A stretch of DNA of 64,000 nt, from the NCBI RefSeq assembly GCF_003386235.1, contig NZ_QRDZ01000014.1, forward strand, positions 124,001 through 188,000. Direction: 5' to 3'. Position 1 is the first letter of the stretch, and each line of letters opens with the position of its first letter. Origin of the DNA: Cohnella phaseoli (GTDB taxonomy: Bacteria > Bacillota > Bacilli > Paenibacillales > Paenibacillaceae). The translations under genes and the position numbers were made by a program. This document shows positions 17,558 to 26,967 of this stretch, piece after piece. Below the pieces are notes generated by a model that saw only the letters and a list, made by a program, of their open reading frames with translations, did no database searches and was not told the DNA's origin.

Positions 17558-20500
17558 TTACCTCAGCAGCTTGAGTTCCTTGGCCTGCTCTATTGCCTTA
17601 ATGCGTCGATTGACCTTAAGCTTGGCGAAAATATTTTTGACGTGCACCTTTACCGTGCCGACGGCGATGATCAGACGATCGGCGATCTCCTTGTTGGACA
17701 GTCCGGCCGCAAGCAAGGCGAGTACCTCCAGCTCCCGTTCGGTAAGCGGCTCGTCCATCAGACCGGGGGCGGGAAAGTCATCCTCCGCTTCCGACTCCGC
17801 ATAGACCGGACTCGGCGAGCTTTGCAGCACGCACAGCATCAAGCCCTGCGAAGCCATAGCGAGCAGGACGGCGAGACGATCCGCGGCGAATAAGCCGCCG
17901 GCCAGTCTGTTTTCCAAATACAGCACGCCCAGCATAATACCGTGTACGACAACGGGGGCGCATAGCACCGATTGAGGTCGGCGATTGCCGATATACGGAT
18001 TATGGATCAACCAGCTCTCCTCGTCGGCAGAGTAACGGACGTTCTCGCGCGTCCGCGCGACATAGCGAATGAGGCCCTCCGGCACCAAGGAACTGTCCAG
18101 CACTTCTAGCGGTAGAGAAGGAACTTTGCCCATGCCCTCGGCGTCGGTCTCGGAATCCGAGTATGCCTGAATATACAGAGCCTCCTGACCGCCCGTGATC
18201 AGAGCGCCTTTGCTGGCGCCTGCATGCTTCAGAATCGTACTCAATATTTCGGCGAGCACAGCGTCCATGTCTATGCGATTGGCCATCGTTTGGCTGGCTT
18301 TCACAATTGCGGTAAGATCGGCGCCGTCGAGCGTATAAGATTCGCCTGGCTCGCTTGTCGCCGCGACGACGTTGGCGACATCGACAGGAAGACCTGTCGG
18401 ATCCGCCTCGTATTCCGCCGCGGGTGCCGCCGCTTGCTCTTGCCGCCGCAACGCCTGCAGCCGCTCCTCCGCTTGCCGCAGCTTCAAGGGAAGCTCCCAC
18501 TGTCCGTACCCGTCGACGGCCACCTGCCAATAATAGAGCGCCGTCGTTCTTTTGCCGCACCTGTCGTAATGAACGGCGGCCAGCTCACCCGCCAGTCCGA
18601 TGATTCGGAAGTCGTCTTGCTCTCTGGCCTCCCGGATCGCTTTATCGTAGATTTCCTCGGCCAGCGCGAATTTTTCTTCAGCCCGCGCATACTCGGCATC
18701 CAGAAGCAGCTGTTTAGAACGAAAGTTATCGGAGCTCCACCTCGTCCATCTTTTAAATCGCCGAAGAGCGCGAACTAGCCTTTTTCTCGTTAACGAGCTT
18801 CGTCGGGATCGGGCATGGATTTCCGCCAAGGCAAGCGCCTCGTAGAACTGACATTCCGGCAGATGGGGCAGATGAGTGGCATAATCCTCGTAGGCTTCCG
18901 CATGGCGAGCCCAGCGGGCGGATTCCTCGCAATTGCCCAGCAAATAGTAGAGCTGCGTCTTATACGTACCATATTGAAACAAGGTAGTGGCCGATGTCTC
19001 CTCCCGGCGAATCCGCTCCAGAAACGCCTCCTCGTCAAAGTCGGGACTGCTGAACGAATCCGGCGCAGCCGTTCTTCCTTGAAGGGCGAGAATGACCTGC
19101 TGATACAGATAAAAATTTTGCCTGACGAATTCGTCCTTTGTCGTATCCAACACGGCCATGTAATCGGCGATTGTTCTCGCAAGTTCGCTTAAGGACGCCC
19201 GCGTGTATAACGAGTTGACGTGAGCGCCCATCGCATAGCTTACGAAGACGTAATCGCCCGAATCCAAGCCGCAGCGCAGCGCCTTGGCTAAATAAGCGTC
19301 GCCTTCTCGGGCGTTCCCGGCAAACTGGCATAGCACTCCGCCGAATACAGTGTAGGTTTTGCTCGTCACCGAGGGGACGTTGTATCGTTCGGACAGCTCG
19401 ACGCCGACCTTGCCGATGGTGTAGCCTTTGCCGAATTTGCCCATTCCGCTCCCGAGAAGCATGCCGTAGGCGGAATAGACGGCGGCGGATACGGGTGTGT
19501 TGCCGTAGCGAAGCGACAGTTGAATGGCGCGGCACATAAGCAGGAAGAAGATATCCTTATTCGTAAAAAACGTGGACGGAATGATGGCGAAGATCAGATT
19601 CATCGCGGCGATCCGGACTTTATCCGACATTTCCTCCATCTGGGCAAGCCGGTCGAAACGACCGCGAAGCAGCGCCTCGATCCGAATTCCTTCCATTAGA
19701 AGCGTTAATTTTCCCGGATTGTAAGAGACTCTAATTTGCAGCTCGTTTAGACTTTGCAGGCCAAGAGCGGTTCCTTCCACATATTTGCCTTGATTAATCA
19801 GCTGCATAATTCTAATCATCTGCGCCCGGCTTCGTTCGACCGGGTTGCGCGCCCGATCCAGCACGAGCTGAATATCCCGTTCATATTGCTGATGATTGCC
19901 GCACAGAAACTCGCACTCCGCTTTCCGAGCGTGCAGCTCGAAGCAGAGCTCGAACTCCTCGTTCCAATCTTCCGCGGATAGCAGCTCGACGCCCTTGCTG
20001 AAATACTCCAATGCGACGTCATAGGCGGAAGTCTCCAGCGCACGGTTGCCCGCATCGCAATTTTTTACGGCCAGCAGTCTTAACTCCCGCTTGTCGGTCA
20101 TTTGCACGGAGCCCAGATTCAGATGGTTTATTCCGTCAAATAAGCTTCCTTCGGCTCCGGAACCCTCGGAATTCGCCGCGATCAGACTGCGGCCGATTAA
20201 CAGATGGATATTCTGTTTAGTTCGCTCGTCGAGCTTCCCGTAGATCAGCTTCTGAATGCTGTCGTGCGCAAAGCGGAGCTTGCCGTGCTCTCCTTGAACA
20301 AGCATGCCCTCGGCCTCCATCGCCGACCATTCCGATTTAGCATCTTCCGACGTCAAGTTCGCAACGGGCGCGACTAAACGGGGATCGAAGACGCTTCCCG
20401 CGCAAGCGGCGGCTTGGAGCAGCTTCAGTGCGGCGCTAGACAAGCGGCTCAGCCTATGCTCTATCAATTCGTGAATGGCGTACCCGGGCAGGCGCTCGAT

Positions 20501-21988
20501 AATTTCTCCCAGACTCCACTGCCAGCTCTGCTTTTCGCGGTTGTAGAGCAAACAGCGGTCGTCCTGCAGGCGGAGCAGAATCTGCTTGAAATGAAACGGA
20601 TTTCCGCCGGATTGCGAATACAGCAATTCCGTCAGTGGCATCGCCACGTCTGCAGGGCTGCCCAGCGTCTCCATCACAATCCGATTGATCTGCTCCGGGC
20701 CAAGTGGAGATAGAGGGATGTGGCGGATGGCCGCCTGAACGGCAACGCTCCCGTCCGACTCGTAACCGGGAAGCTTGCTGCGATCCGTCTCCGAAGGACG
20801 GTAAGCGCAGACGAACAGGAAATACTGGCTTTCAGGATCGGAGAGCAGAGCGCGAATCAATTCGAGAGATGAAGCATCGGCCCATTGCAAGTCGTCGATA
20901 AACAGGACGATGGGATGATCCTTGGATGCCAGCGCCTGCGCGAATTTACGAAAAGCATAAACGAATCTTGTCCCCGATTCATGATTGGATAGCTCCGACT
21001 CGCTCTCGGAGGAGGTAACGTCCAGAAGCAGATCGGCTTCCGGAATCATCGCCGTAATGAGGCCAGCGTTAGCCCCCAGCGCGGTTCGCAGCTTGTGCTT
21101 CCAGACCTCGGACCGCTGCTTCCTTTCGCCCAGTAGATGGCGGACAAGTCCGCGAAAGGCTTGTATGATCGGAGGATAGGGGCTTTGCTTGGGGATTTGC
21201 TCGAACTTTCCGGTAATGTAGTAGAAGTCCCGGGTCTGCGGCTGCTTTCGAAACATTTCGTCCAGTAGGCTCGATTTTCCGATTCCGGCTTCTCCCGACA
21301 CGTAGACGACCTCTGCCGATCCGAGGCAGGCGGAATAGAAGGCTTCGGTCAGGACCGCCATTTCGGCCTCTCTGCCGTAAAAGCCGGGCATGGTGAAGAA
21401 GGTATCGTCGGAGCGTCCGATCTTGTCCAGGTCGGCAATGAGAAGTCCGGCGTTCTGGTAGCGGCGATCCGGGTTTTTGTCCAATAGCTTCATTACAATC
21501 GCTTCAAGGCCGTCCGGCAGTTGCAAATCCGCGCCGGTTATCGGGGCGGGGCTTTGTGCAAGATGCATATAAATCCATTCCAGCGGATGATCGGTATCCG
21601 CCAGAAAGGGCAAGCGTCCGGTCAGCATTTCATAGAAAATAACGCCCAAGGAGTACAAATCGCTGCGTTCATCAATTTTTCTTTGCATTCTGCCGGTGTT
21701 CTCCGGGGAGCAATACGGCAAACTTGCATGAAAGCTGCCATTATAGGCCGGGCGCGCATAACCATCGGGCGAGCCGCTCGCCTCGTAACCTGTGTCGATG
21801 AGCGCCGCCTCTGTACCGTTCTGCAGGATTTCGATCCTCTCGGGGCGCAAATCCAGATGAAGCTTATGCATGCGATGAAGATTTTCAACTCCGGCCGCAA
21901 CTCCTCTAGCCAGAGGGAGAAACCGTTCCGCGCTCATCGCGCCTTGCTCTTGTATCGCGTCTCTTAATGTCAGCCTTGTTCCCTGCAT
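17558..21988 (-). CDS. Giant regulator: truncated pseudokinase, AAA/STAND ATPase, TPR-like region, GAF and LuxR HTH
   Basis: This 1476-residue protein opens with the C-lobe of a protein-kinase-like domain (1-210). The N-lobe with its glycine loop and catalytic Lys is missing; the catalytic loop reads HLDLRPERI, lacking the usual Asn, and DFG is DTG (ALIDTGYEA). It is probably a pseudokinase. An ATPase module follows with Walker A GEAGIGKSS (about 228-237) and Walker B VLFIDDLQWAD (about 357-368), then a long helical repeat region (about 600-1210), a GAF domain (about 1270-1400) and a LuxR-type HTH at the end (about 1415-1472, LTERELEVLALLAAGLSNKEIA). The ATG at 21988 has a GAGGTG ribosome site, and upstream DNA is non-coding. 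It likely acts as a ligand-gated, ATP-dependent transcription regulator (MalT-like logic, inferred). Confidence 0.88.
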   Translation of the reverse strand: MQGTRLTLRDAIQEQGAMSAERFLPLARGVAAGVENLHRMHKLHLDLRPERIEILQNGTEAALIDTGYEASGSPDGYARPAYNGSFHASLPYCSPENTGRMQRKIDERSDLYSLGVIFYEMLTGRLPFLADTDHPLEWIYMHLAQSPAPITGADLQLPDGLEAIVMKLLDKNPDRRYQNAGLLIADLDKIGRSDDTFFTMPGFYGREAEMAVLTEAFYSACLGSAEVVYVSGEAGIGKSSLLDEMFRKQPQTRDFYYITGKFEQIPKQSPYPPIIQAFRGLVRHLLGERKQRSEVWKHKLRTALGANAGLITAMIPEADLLLDVTSSESESELSNHESGTRFVYAFRKFAQALASKDHPIVLFIDDLQWADASSLELIRALLSDPESQYFLFVCAYRPSETDRSKLPGYESDGSVAVQAAIRHIPLSPLGPEQINRIVMETLGSPADVAMPLTELLYSQSGGNPFHFKQILLRLQDDRCLLYNREKQSWQWSLGEIIERLPGYAIHELIEHRLSRLSSAALKLLQAAACAGSVFDPRLVAPVANLTSEDAKSEWSAMEAEGMLVQGEHGKLRFAHDSIQKLIYGKLDERTKQNIHLLIGRSLIAANSEGSGAEGSLFDGINHLNLGSVQMTDKRELRLLAVKNCDAGNRALETSAYDVALEYFSKGVELLSAEDWNEEFELCFELHARKAECEFLCGNHQQYERDIQLVLDRARNPVERSRAQMIRIMQLINQGKYVEGTALGLQSLNELQIRVSYNPGKLTLLMEGIRIEALLRGRFDRLAQMEEMSDKVRIAAMNLIFAIIPSTFFTNKDIFFLLMCRAIQLSLRYGNTPVSAAVYSAYGMLLGSGMGKFGKGYTIGKVGVELSERYNVPSVTSKTYTVFGGVLCQFAGNAREGDAYLAKALRCGLDSGDYVFVSYAMGAHVNSLYTRASLSELARTIADYMAVLDTTKDEFVRQNFYLYQQVILALQGRTAAPDSFSSPDFDEEAFLERIRREETSATTLFQYGTYKTQLYYLLGNCEESARWARHAEAYEDYATHLPHLPECQFYEALALAEIHARSRRSSLTRKRLVRALRRFKRWTRWSSDNFRSKQLLLDAEYARAEEKFALAEEIYDKAIREAREQDDFRIIGLAGELAAVHYDRCGKRTTALYYWQVAVDGYGQWELPLKLRQAEERLQALRRQEQAAAPAAEYEADPTGLPVDVANVVAATSEPGESYTLDGADLTAIVKASQTMANRIDMDAVLAEILSTILKHAGASKGALITGGQEALYIQAYSDSETDAEGMGKVPSLPLEVLDSSLVPEGLIRYVARTRENVRYSADEESWLIHNPYIGNRRPQSVLCAPVVVHGIMLGVLYLENRLAGGLFAADRLAVLLAMASQGLMLCVLQSSPSPVYAESEAEDDFPAPGLMDEPLTERELEVLALLAAGLSNKEIADRLIIAVGTVKVHVKNIFAKLKVNRRIKAIEQAKELKLLR

Positions 21989-22102
21989 TTCCGCACACCT
22001 CTAAACTCGATTAATGCCACTAAATGTATTGTACTAGAAACAGCGGCGCGCGATATAGAGAAATCGTCTGCGGCCTCCGATTACAGTAAAAATATCACTT
22101 CG

Positions 22103-22116
22103 GAGGTATAGAGAAA
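22103..22116 (+). promoter_or_regulatory. Conserved GAGGTATAGAGAAA motif, copy 1
   Basis: The identical 14-base motif occurs at 52603-52616, in both cases about 90-110 bases before a paralogous 59-residue membrane protein gene. A partial copy (ATATAGAGAAATC) lies about 50 bases further upstream here. It may be an operator or part of a promoter. Confidence 0.45.
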
Positions 22117-22195
22117 TCCGAGCGGCTGATTTATGCTGATTTTGCGAAATGTAAGCTCATTAAATAATCATTTTCGGGAAGCGCAGGTGGGGTTA

Positions 22196-22375
22196 GTGTT
22201 TAATGCTTTTATTGCTTTTATTTCCGTTATGCTGCTGGGGGCAGTCATCTACGGTACAGTTTGGTGGCAAGGCTCGAATATGAGCTGGAAATTCACGAAG
22301 TGGTTTTTCATCGTTTTTTTCATCGCGGCGTTGATTACGGGGGTGCTTACTTTAGCGGGGGTTATCCAATTTTAG
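22196..22375 (+). CDS. Small membrane protein (59 residues), paralogue of 52714-52893
   Basis: I choose the GTG at 22196 because AGGTGGGG lies four bases upstream and the same arrangement (AGGTGGG, four bases, ATG) starts the paralogue at 52714. Both products are then exactly 59 residues. There are two hydrophobic segments (NAFIAFISVMLLGAVIYGTV and FFIVFFIAALITGVLTLAGV) separated by a short charged loop, and both proteins share the TLAGVIQF or TLVGVIQL ending. Function is unknown; a two-helix integral membrane protein is inferred. It is divergent from the giant LuxR regulator. Confidence 0.75.
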   Translation: MFNAFIAFISVMLLGAVIYGTVWWQGSNMSWKFTKWFFIVFFIAALITGVLTLAGVIQF

Positions 22376-22472
22376 CGTCATATTCGCAGGCCGCCAGCGG
22401 GTTGTCCAGCGATTTGAATTCGTCCCCCATCGAGTTTAAAATAGAGTAGAAACCATTTGGGGAGGCGTAATC

Positions 22473-22943
22473 ATGTATCGTAAAGCGGAGGATTTTTTGG
22501 CGGATTGGGCGGCATCGTCGGCGGGAACGCTGGCTGTGATGAAGGCGATCACCGACGACAAGATGAATGTGGCGATCGTTGAGGGACATAGCTCGCTGGG
22601 TTGGCTGGCGTGGCATCTGGTCGGCTCGGGCGGAGGGTTCGGCCATTTCGCAGGCCTGAATATTCCTGCGATCCCACGCGACTCAGAGGTGCCGTCGACG
22701 ATGGCGGAGATTGTCGCTAAGTATGAAGAGGTTATCGCCGCTTATAACAACGAAGCAAAGAATCTGTCGGACGAGCAGTTGGCCGAGGAAATCAAAGGCT
22801 TCATGGGTCCGACGAAACGCGGCCAGTTTCTGCGCCAGTTCATCGATCATCAGACGCATCACCGCGGCCAAATGACGGTGCTGCTCCGTCAAGCGGGGCT
22901 GCCTGTTCCTCCTGTGGCGGGACCGACGAAGGAAATGAAATAA
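22473..22943 (+). CDS. DinB-like (YfiT/DinB four-helix metal-binding) protein
   Basis: The 156-residue protein has the DinB-type four-helix layout with metal-ligand candidates: His in SSLGWLAWHLV (about residue 48) and the HQTHHRGQ motif (about 126-133), which supplies the second and third His. Members bind divalent metal and act in thiol-dependent transferase or damage-response roles; the specific function is not assignable. A GGGGAGG ribosome site lies upstream of the ATG, and a strong terminator follows. It is transcribed in the same direction as the small membrane protein upstream, about 100 bases away. Confidence 0.8.
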   Translation: MYRKAEDFLADWAASSAGTLAVMKAITDDKMNVAIVEGHSSLGWLAWHLVGSGGGFGHFAGLNIPAIPRDSEVPSTMAEIVAKYEEVIAAYNNEAKNLSDEQLAEEIKGFMGPTKRGQFLRQFIDHQTHHRGQMTVLLRQAGLPVPPVAGPTKEMK

Positions 22944-22952
22944 AGGCAAGGC

Positions 22953-22996
22953 AGAACAGGCGAGCTTTCCCATAACGGGGGCTCGCCTGTTTGGTG
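22953..22996 (+). terminator. Terminator after DinB-like gene
   Basis: AACAGGCGAGC pairs perfectly with GCTCGCCTGTT, followed by TGGTGTTTT. Confidence 0.85.
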
Positions 22997-23024
22997 TTTT
23001 CAGTCGGTATCGCCCCAATCGCCT

Positions 23025-23153
23025 ATTTGTACGGTTTTCCCTACAAACGTCAGTCGTTTGAGCCTGATTTGAGTTACTTTATACGATTTTTCTGACAAAT
23101 GCCCGTCGTTTGGATCTAATCGGAGTAGCTTTGTATGGTTTTTCGGCTAACTT
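23025..23153. repeat. 51-nt tandem repeat block, site 2
   Basis: Three units start at about 23025, 23071 and 23122, matching the layout at 15281-15411: GTCGTTTGAGCCTGATTT, then GAGTTACTTT and TACGATTTTTC, ending CGGCTAACTTCCC. The period is 51 bases, as at site 1. No gene is present in this stretch. Confidence 0.75.
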
Positions 23154-23201
23154 CCCCCACGGAAGTCGCCTTGTGGATCGAAAAGCTGTAGTTTCAACAG
23201 G

Positions 23202-23269
23202 AACAGTCGAGCGGGCACAACCGTCGAGCAGACACAACAGTCGAGCGGACACAACCGTCGAGCGGACAA
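23202..23269. repeat. Four-unit 17-bp minisatellite
   Basis: Four tandem 17-base units alternate between AACAGTCGAGCGGACAC and AACCGTCGAGCGGACAC types, with one or two changes each. A broken fifth unit (ATCGTCG) follows. It lies in the non-coding gap between the DinB-like gene and the YesM-type kinase gene. Confidence 0.85.
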
Positions 23270-23479
23270 ATCGTCGTGTACATTATTAGAGCAACTTGAC
23301 ATGTCTATATGGGCAGCCTCTTCCGTATTGTAGATTATCGAAACTTTTTGTAGCTGAGCAGCCTGCCCAGAGTGTCGCGCAGAAGGCTACAATATTGATT
23401 ATTGAGTTTCATTGTCGAATGATGCAGAATAATGTAAGCGCAAACATAATAGATCGACTACAAGTATGGGGCTGTTGAT

Positions 23480-25258
23480 ATGAAGCGTATAAGAGATGCC
23501 TTTTTGGAGCTGAGTTTGGGCAAGAAGCTCGTCGTCTATCTGCTCGTATTTATTATGATCCCCCTAGGTATCGTGGCTTTTATTATTCAGCTGAAAGCTT
23601 CCAACGTCGTCTATGACAAGACCCGGGACAACCTGCTTCAGGTGCTCAAGCAAACCCGGTTCGGCATCGAGAATATCGTTCGAGAGGCGGATTATCTGTC
23701 GCTTACGATTTTGTCGGACGATTATCTGCAAGAGCTTATTCATTTCCATACGGAGAAAAACTATCTGGACGCAGAGCGCAACAAGGCTAAGCTGTTCGTG
23801 TCTTTCGATTCCCTGCTTCACAGCAAGCCTTATATTAATTCGATTGCCGTTAGCCGGGGGCGAGAAATCATCTTCCAGTACGGCGATTCCGTTCAGGTGG
23901 AGGATACCCGTTTTCACGGGACTGCGGAGCAGCTAGGCGGCAAGGTGTTCTGGACCCCGCCGTATCTATTGAACCAACGGTACAAGCAGACTTCTCCCAA
24001 ACCGGTTATTTCGCTTGTGCGAGCCATCAACGACTTGAATGCGCCGCGGCAGATCGCTGTTGAGCGAGTAAGCGTGGATGAGAGTTATTTATCGAATATG
24101 TATGCCGGCATCCACTCGTGGAACGGCGGGGGTATCTCTATCGTCGACCGGACCGGCAAAGTCGTTTCTTCCCCGAATAAGGATCTGCTGGATGCCGATC
24201 TGAGCGATCAAGAGTATGTTCGATACCTTCTTCAATTCGAAGAAGGTTATTTCGACGCGCGAATTAACGGCGCAGACAGCGCGGTCTTTCATTACCGGAT
24301 CGAGGATACGGGCTGGCATGTCGTCGAGATCGTTCCGAAGAGGGAGCTGCTGTCCCAGCTTGAGGTCGTCAAGTTGTTCATCCTGATCGGCATGTCCTTG
24401 TGCGCGTTGTTCGGCATTCTGTTTTTCATCGTCCAGAGCAAGAGTGTGGTCAAGCCGCTTAAGCGGCTGACCAAGGAGATGGCCAAAGTGAAGAGCGGCA
24501 ATCTTAATGTACATTTAGAAATTCGATCTAAGGATGAGATCGGAAGAGTGTCTTATATTTTCATCGATATGGTAGGGCAGATTCAGAACTTGATCGAGAA
24601 AGTATATAAAGGGCAAATTCGCGAGAAAGAAGCGGAGCTGAAGGCGCTGCAAGCGCAGATAAACCCTCATTTCCTGTACAATACGCTGGACTCGATCCGC
24701 TGGATGGCCGTTAAACGCAAGGCTTACGATATCGGAGAGCAGATCGAGGCGCTGTCGGATCTTTTTCGCCATACGCTGAATCAAGGCAGGGAAACGACGA
24801 CGATCGGCCGTGAGATCGACCATCTCAAAAACTACCTGCTCATTCAACAGAATCGCTTCGCCGACAAGCTGAGCTGGGATATTGAGGTCGATCCGACGCT
24901 CATGGAGGAACCCGTGCCGACTCTGCTTTTACAGCCGCTCGTCGAGAATGCCATTATTCATGGAATTGAGCCTAAAATCGGCAGCGGGACGCTTCGCGTA
25001 TCGGTATTCGAGCGCCTTGCGGGCGAAATCGTTCTGAGGGTTCAGGATGACGGCGTCGGGATAGGCGCAGGGCTGATCGACGAGATTCTCAAGGTGGAAC
25101 CGGAGGGGCACAAAGGGTTTGCGCTGCGTAATATCGCGGATCGGCTGCGGCTGCGATACGGATCGTCCTCCAAGCTTGAGGTGAGGAGCGAACCTGGACA
25201 AGGAGCCTGCGTAGAACTAACGATACCAAGACATCGGGAAACGGGGGAATCGGAATGA
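23480..25258 (+). CDS. YesM-type membrane sensor histidine kinase
   Basis: The 592-residue kinase has helix 1 (about 17-38), an extracytoplasmic sensor of the dCache type (about 40-290), helix 2 (about 295-318), a HAMP domain (about 320-372), a His_kinase domain with H397 in QINPHFLYNTLDSIRW, and an HATPase domain with LLQPLVENAIIHGI, DDGVGIG and RHRETG at the end. It likely senses an extracellular sugar and phosphorylates the AraC-type regulator encoded next, whose ATG overlaps its stop (ATGA). The neighbouring binding protein and permeases suggest the sensed ligand is also the imported one. Confidence 0.95.
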   Translation: MKRIRDAFLELSLGKKLVVYLLVFIMIPLGIVAFIIQLKASNVVYDKTRDNLLQVLKQTRFGIENIVREADYLSLTILSDDYLQELIHFHTEKNYLDAERNKAKLFVSFDSLLHSKPYINSIAVSRGREIIFQYGDSVQVEDTRFHGTAEQLGGKVFWTPPYLLNQRYKQTSPKPVISLVRAINDLNAPRQIAVERVSVDESYLSNMYAGIHSWNGGGISIVDRTGKVVSSPNKDLLDADLSDQEYVRYLLQFEEGYFDARINGADSAVFHYRIEDTGWHVVEIVPKRELLSQLEVVKLFILIGMSLCALFGILFFIVQSKSVVKPLKRLTKEMAKVKSGNLNVHLEIRSKDEIGRVSYIFIDMVGQIQNLIEKVYKGQIREKEAELKALQAQINPHFLYNTLDSIRWMAVKRKAYDIGEQIEALSDLFRHTLNQGRETTTIGREIDHLKNYLLIQQNRFADKLSWDIEVDPTLMEEPVPTLLLQPLVENAIIHGIEPKIGSGTLRVSVFERLAGEIVLRVQDDGVGIGAGLIDEILKVEPEGHKGFALRNIADRLRLRYGSSSKLEVRSEPGQGACVELTIPRHRETGESE

Positions 25259-26841
25259 AACTGTTGATTGCCGACGATGAGGTGCAAATCCGTACCGGCC
25301 TAGCGGAAGGGATCGACTGGTCGATGTTCGATATCGATCAGGTGTATTCCGCGGCCAACGGAACGGAAGCCTGGGAGCTGTATAACCGGCATCTGCCGGA
25401 TATTGTCATCACGGACATCCGGATGCCGGGGATGGACGGCCTGGAGCTGAGCAGGGCGATCAAGCGGAAGACGCCTTCAGCGGCGGTCATTCTCCTGAGC
25501 GGTTACGCGGATTTTCAATACGCCAAGGAAGCGATCCAGATCGGGGTTGCCGATTACGAGTTAAAGCCGGTCAAGCTGCGCAGTCTGATCGAGATGGTCA
25601 AAGCCGCGCAGCATAAGCTGTTGGCGCATCGGCAGGAGGAGCGGGAGCGCAGGACGCTCCAGGCGGCTCGCTGGCTGGAGAAGCTTGCCCTCGGGGAGCA
25701 GAGCAATTTGTCCATGGGCGCATGCGAGATTGTCCGTTATTTGACGAACACGGACGGAAATTTTGTCTGCATGGCGCTGGAATGGGACGGCTACGCTGTC
25801 CGACTGTCCGCTTTAAGTCCGGAACGGCGGGAGCAGATGTATGCCGAGGTCGGAAAGCAGCTGCTCTCTCGGTTTGCGAGCGAAGAGTATGTCGCGACAG
25901 ATATGAGGGAGCGAAGATTCTATGTCTTGTGCAGATTGGCGCAAGTCTATTCGGCGGATAGTTGGGAGGCGTCGGTCCGTCAGTGGCACTGGGATCTCAA
26001 CGGCACCCTGACGGACAAGTTCGGCATTACCGTAAGCTTGGGTATGAGCGCTCCGGGGTCTGTAGAGGCGCTGCTTCGATTAATGGGCGAAGCATGCGGC
26101 GCGCTTAACGGCAAATTGGTGCATGGGGGCGGAGTTGTATTCAGAGCTGTGTCTGGCTTCGTTCCCGTGCGCCATTATCCGCTGCCGTTAATCGTGGAAC
26201 AGAAGCTTGCGGAGGCTGTGCTCCATCTGGACGTCGCTGCCGTTAATGCGCTGATCGACCGACAATTTGAAGAAGCCGGGCAGATTGCCGGTCTGTCCAG
26301 GGAAGGGGTGGAGGAGCTATGCGTGGAGCTGCTGCGAATACTGTACGGCGTTTGGCCCGAAGAGCGGAAGGAAGAGCGCCGATCGGATCGGCCGGAATGG
26401 AGCAGGGCGATCTTCCTTCATTATGAGATCATGCAAACGTATAAAGAGGAGGTGCTGCGCCGTTACATGATGACGCTGGAAAGGCAGCGGAACGGGAGCG
26501 GCGGCAAGCATACGTACCTGATCGCGCAAGCGACCGACTATATCCGGAGCCATTATAAATCCGAATTGACGGTGGAAACTTTGGCGGAGGTGACGGGGAT
26601 TACGCCGAATTATTTCAGCCATCTGTTTAACAAAGAGGTCGGCGTCCCATTCCGCGAATATTTGAATCGACATCGCATCGATGAAGCCAAACAATTGCTG
26701 AGAAGCACGAATCTGCTGGCCTATGAAGTTATGGATCGCGTCGGTTTTCAGAATTACAAGTATTTCTGCCAGGTGTTCAAGAAGAGCGAAGGATGCTCCC
26801 CGTCCGATTATCGTAAACATGCCGTCCCGGGCAAATTGTAG
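25255..26841 (+). CDS. YesN-type response regulator with AraC HTH output
   Basis: The 528-residue regulator has a receiver domain (1-120, D54 in VITDIRMPG, KPVK at about 108), a long middle region (about 130-410) and a C-terminal AraC/XylS double HTH (about 425-522: TVETLAEVTGITPNYFSHLFNKEVG and AYEVMDRVGFQNYKYFCQVFKK). It is the expected partner of the overlapping YesM-type kinase. Its probable target is the transporter operon beginning 126 bases downstream, where AraC-type regulators of this class usually activate transcription. Confidence 0.95.
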   Translation: MKLLIADDEVQIRTGLAEGIDWSMFDIDQVYSAANGTEAWELYNRHLPDIVITDIRMPGMDGLELSRAIKRKTPSAAVILLSGYADFQYAKEAIQIGVADYELKPVKLRSLIEMVKAAQHKLLAHRQEERERRTLQAARWLEKLALGEQSNLSMGACEIVRYLTNTDGNFVCMALEWDGYAVRLSALSPERREQMYAEVGKQLLSRFASEEYVATDMRERRFYVLCRLAQVYSADSWEASVRQWHWDLNGTLTDKFGITVSLGMSAPGSVEALLRLMGEACGALNGKLVHGGGVVFRAVSGFVPVRHYPLPLIVEQKLAEAVLHLDVAAVNALIDRQFEEAGQIAGLSREGVEELCVELLRILYGVWPEERKEERRSDRPEWSRAIFLHYEIMQTYKEEVLRRYMMTLERQRNGSGGKHTYLIAQATDYIRSHYKSELTVETLAEVTGITPNYFSHLFNKEVGVPFREYLNRHRIDEAKQLLRSTNLLAYEVMDRVGFQNYKYFCQVFKKSEGCSPSDYRKHAVPGKL

Positions 26842-26967
26842 ATTTGCGGGAACAGTTTGTAGATTCGTTGCCTGTGGGAGCGGGATGTTGCTCTCTATAA
26901 TGAAAGCGTAGCCAAAATAAGCGAACGAGTGAAGGCTGCAAAACAACCCGGGAGGATGGAAAGAACA

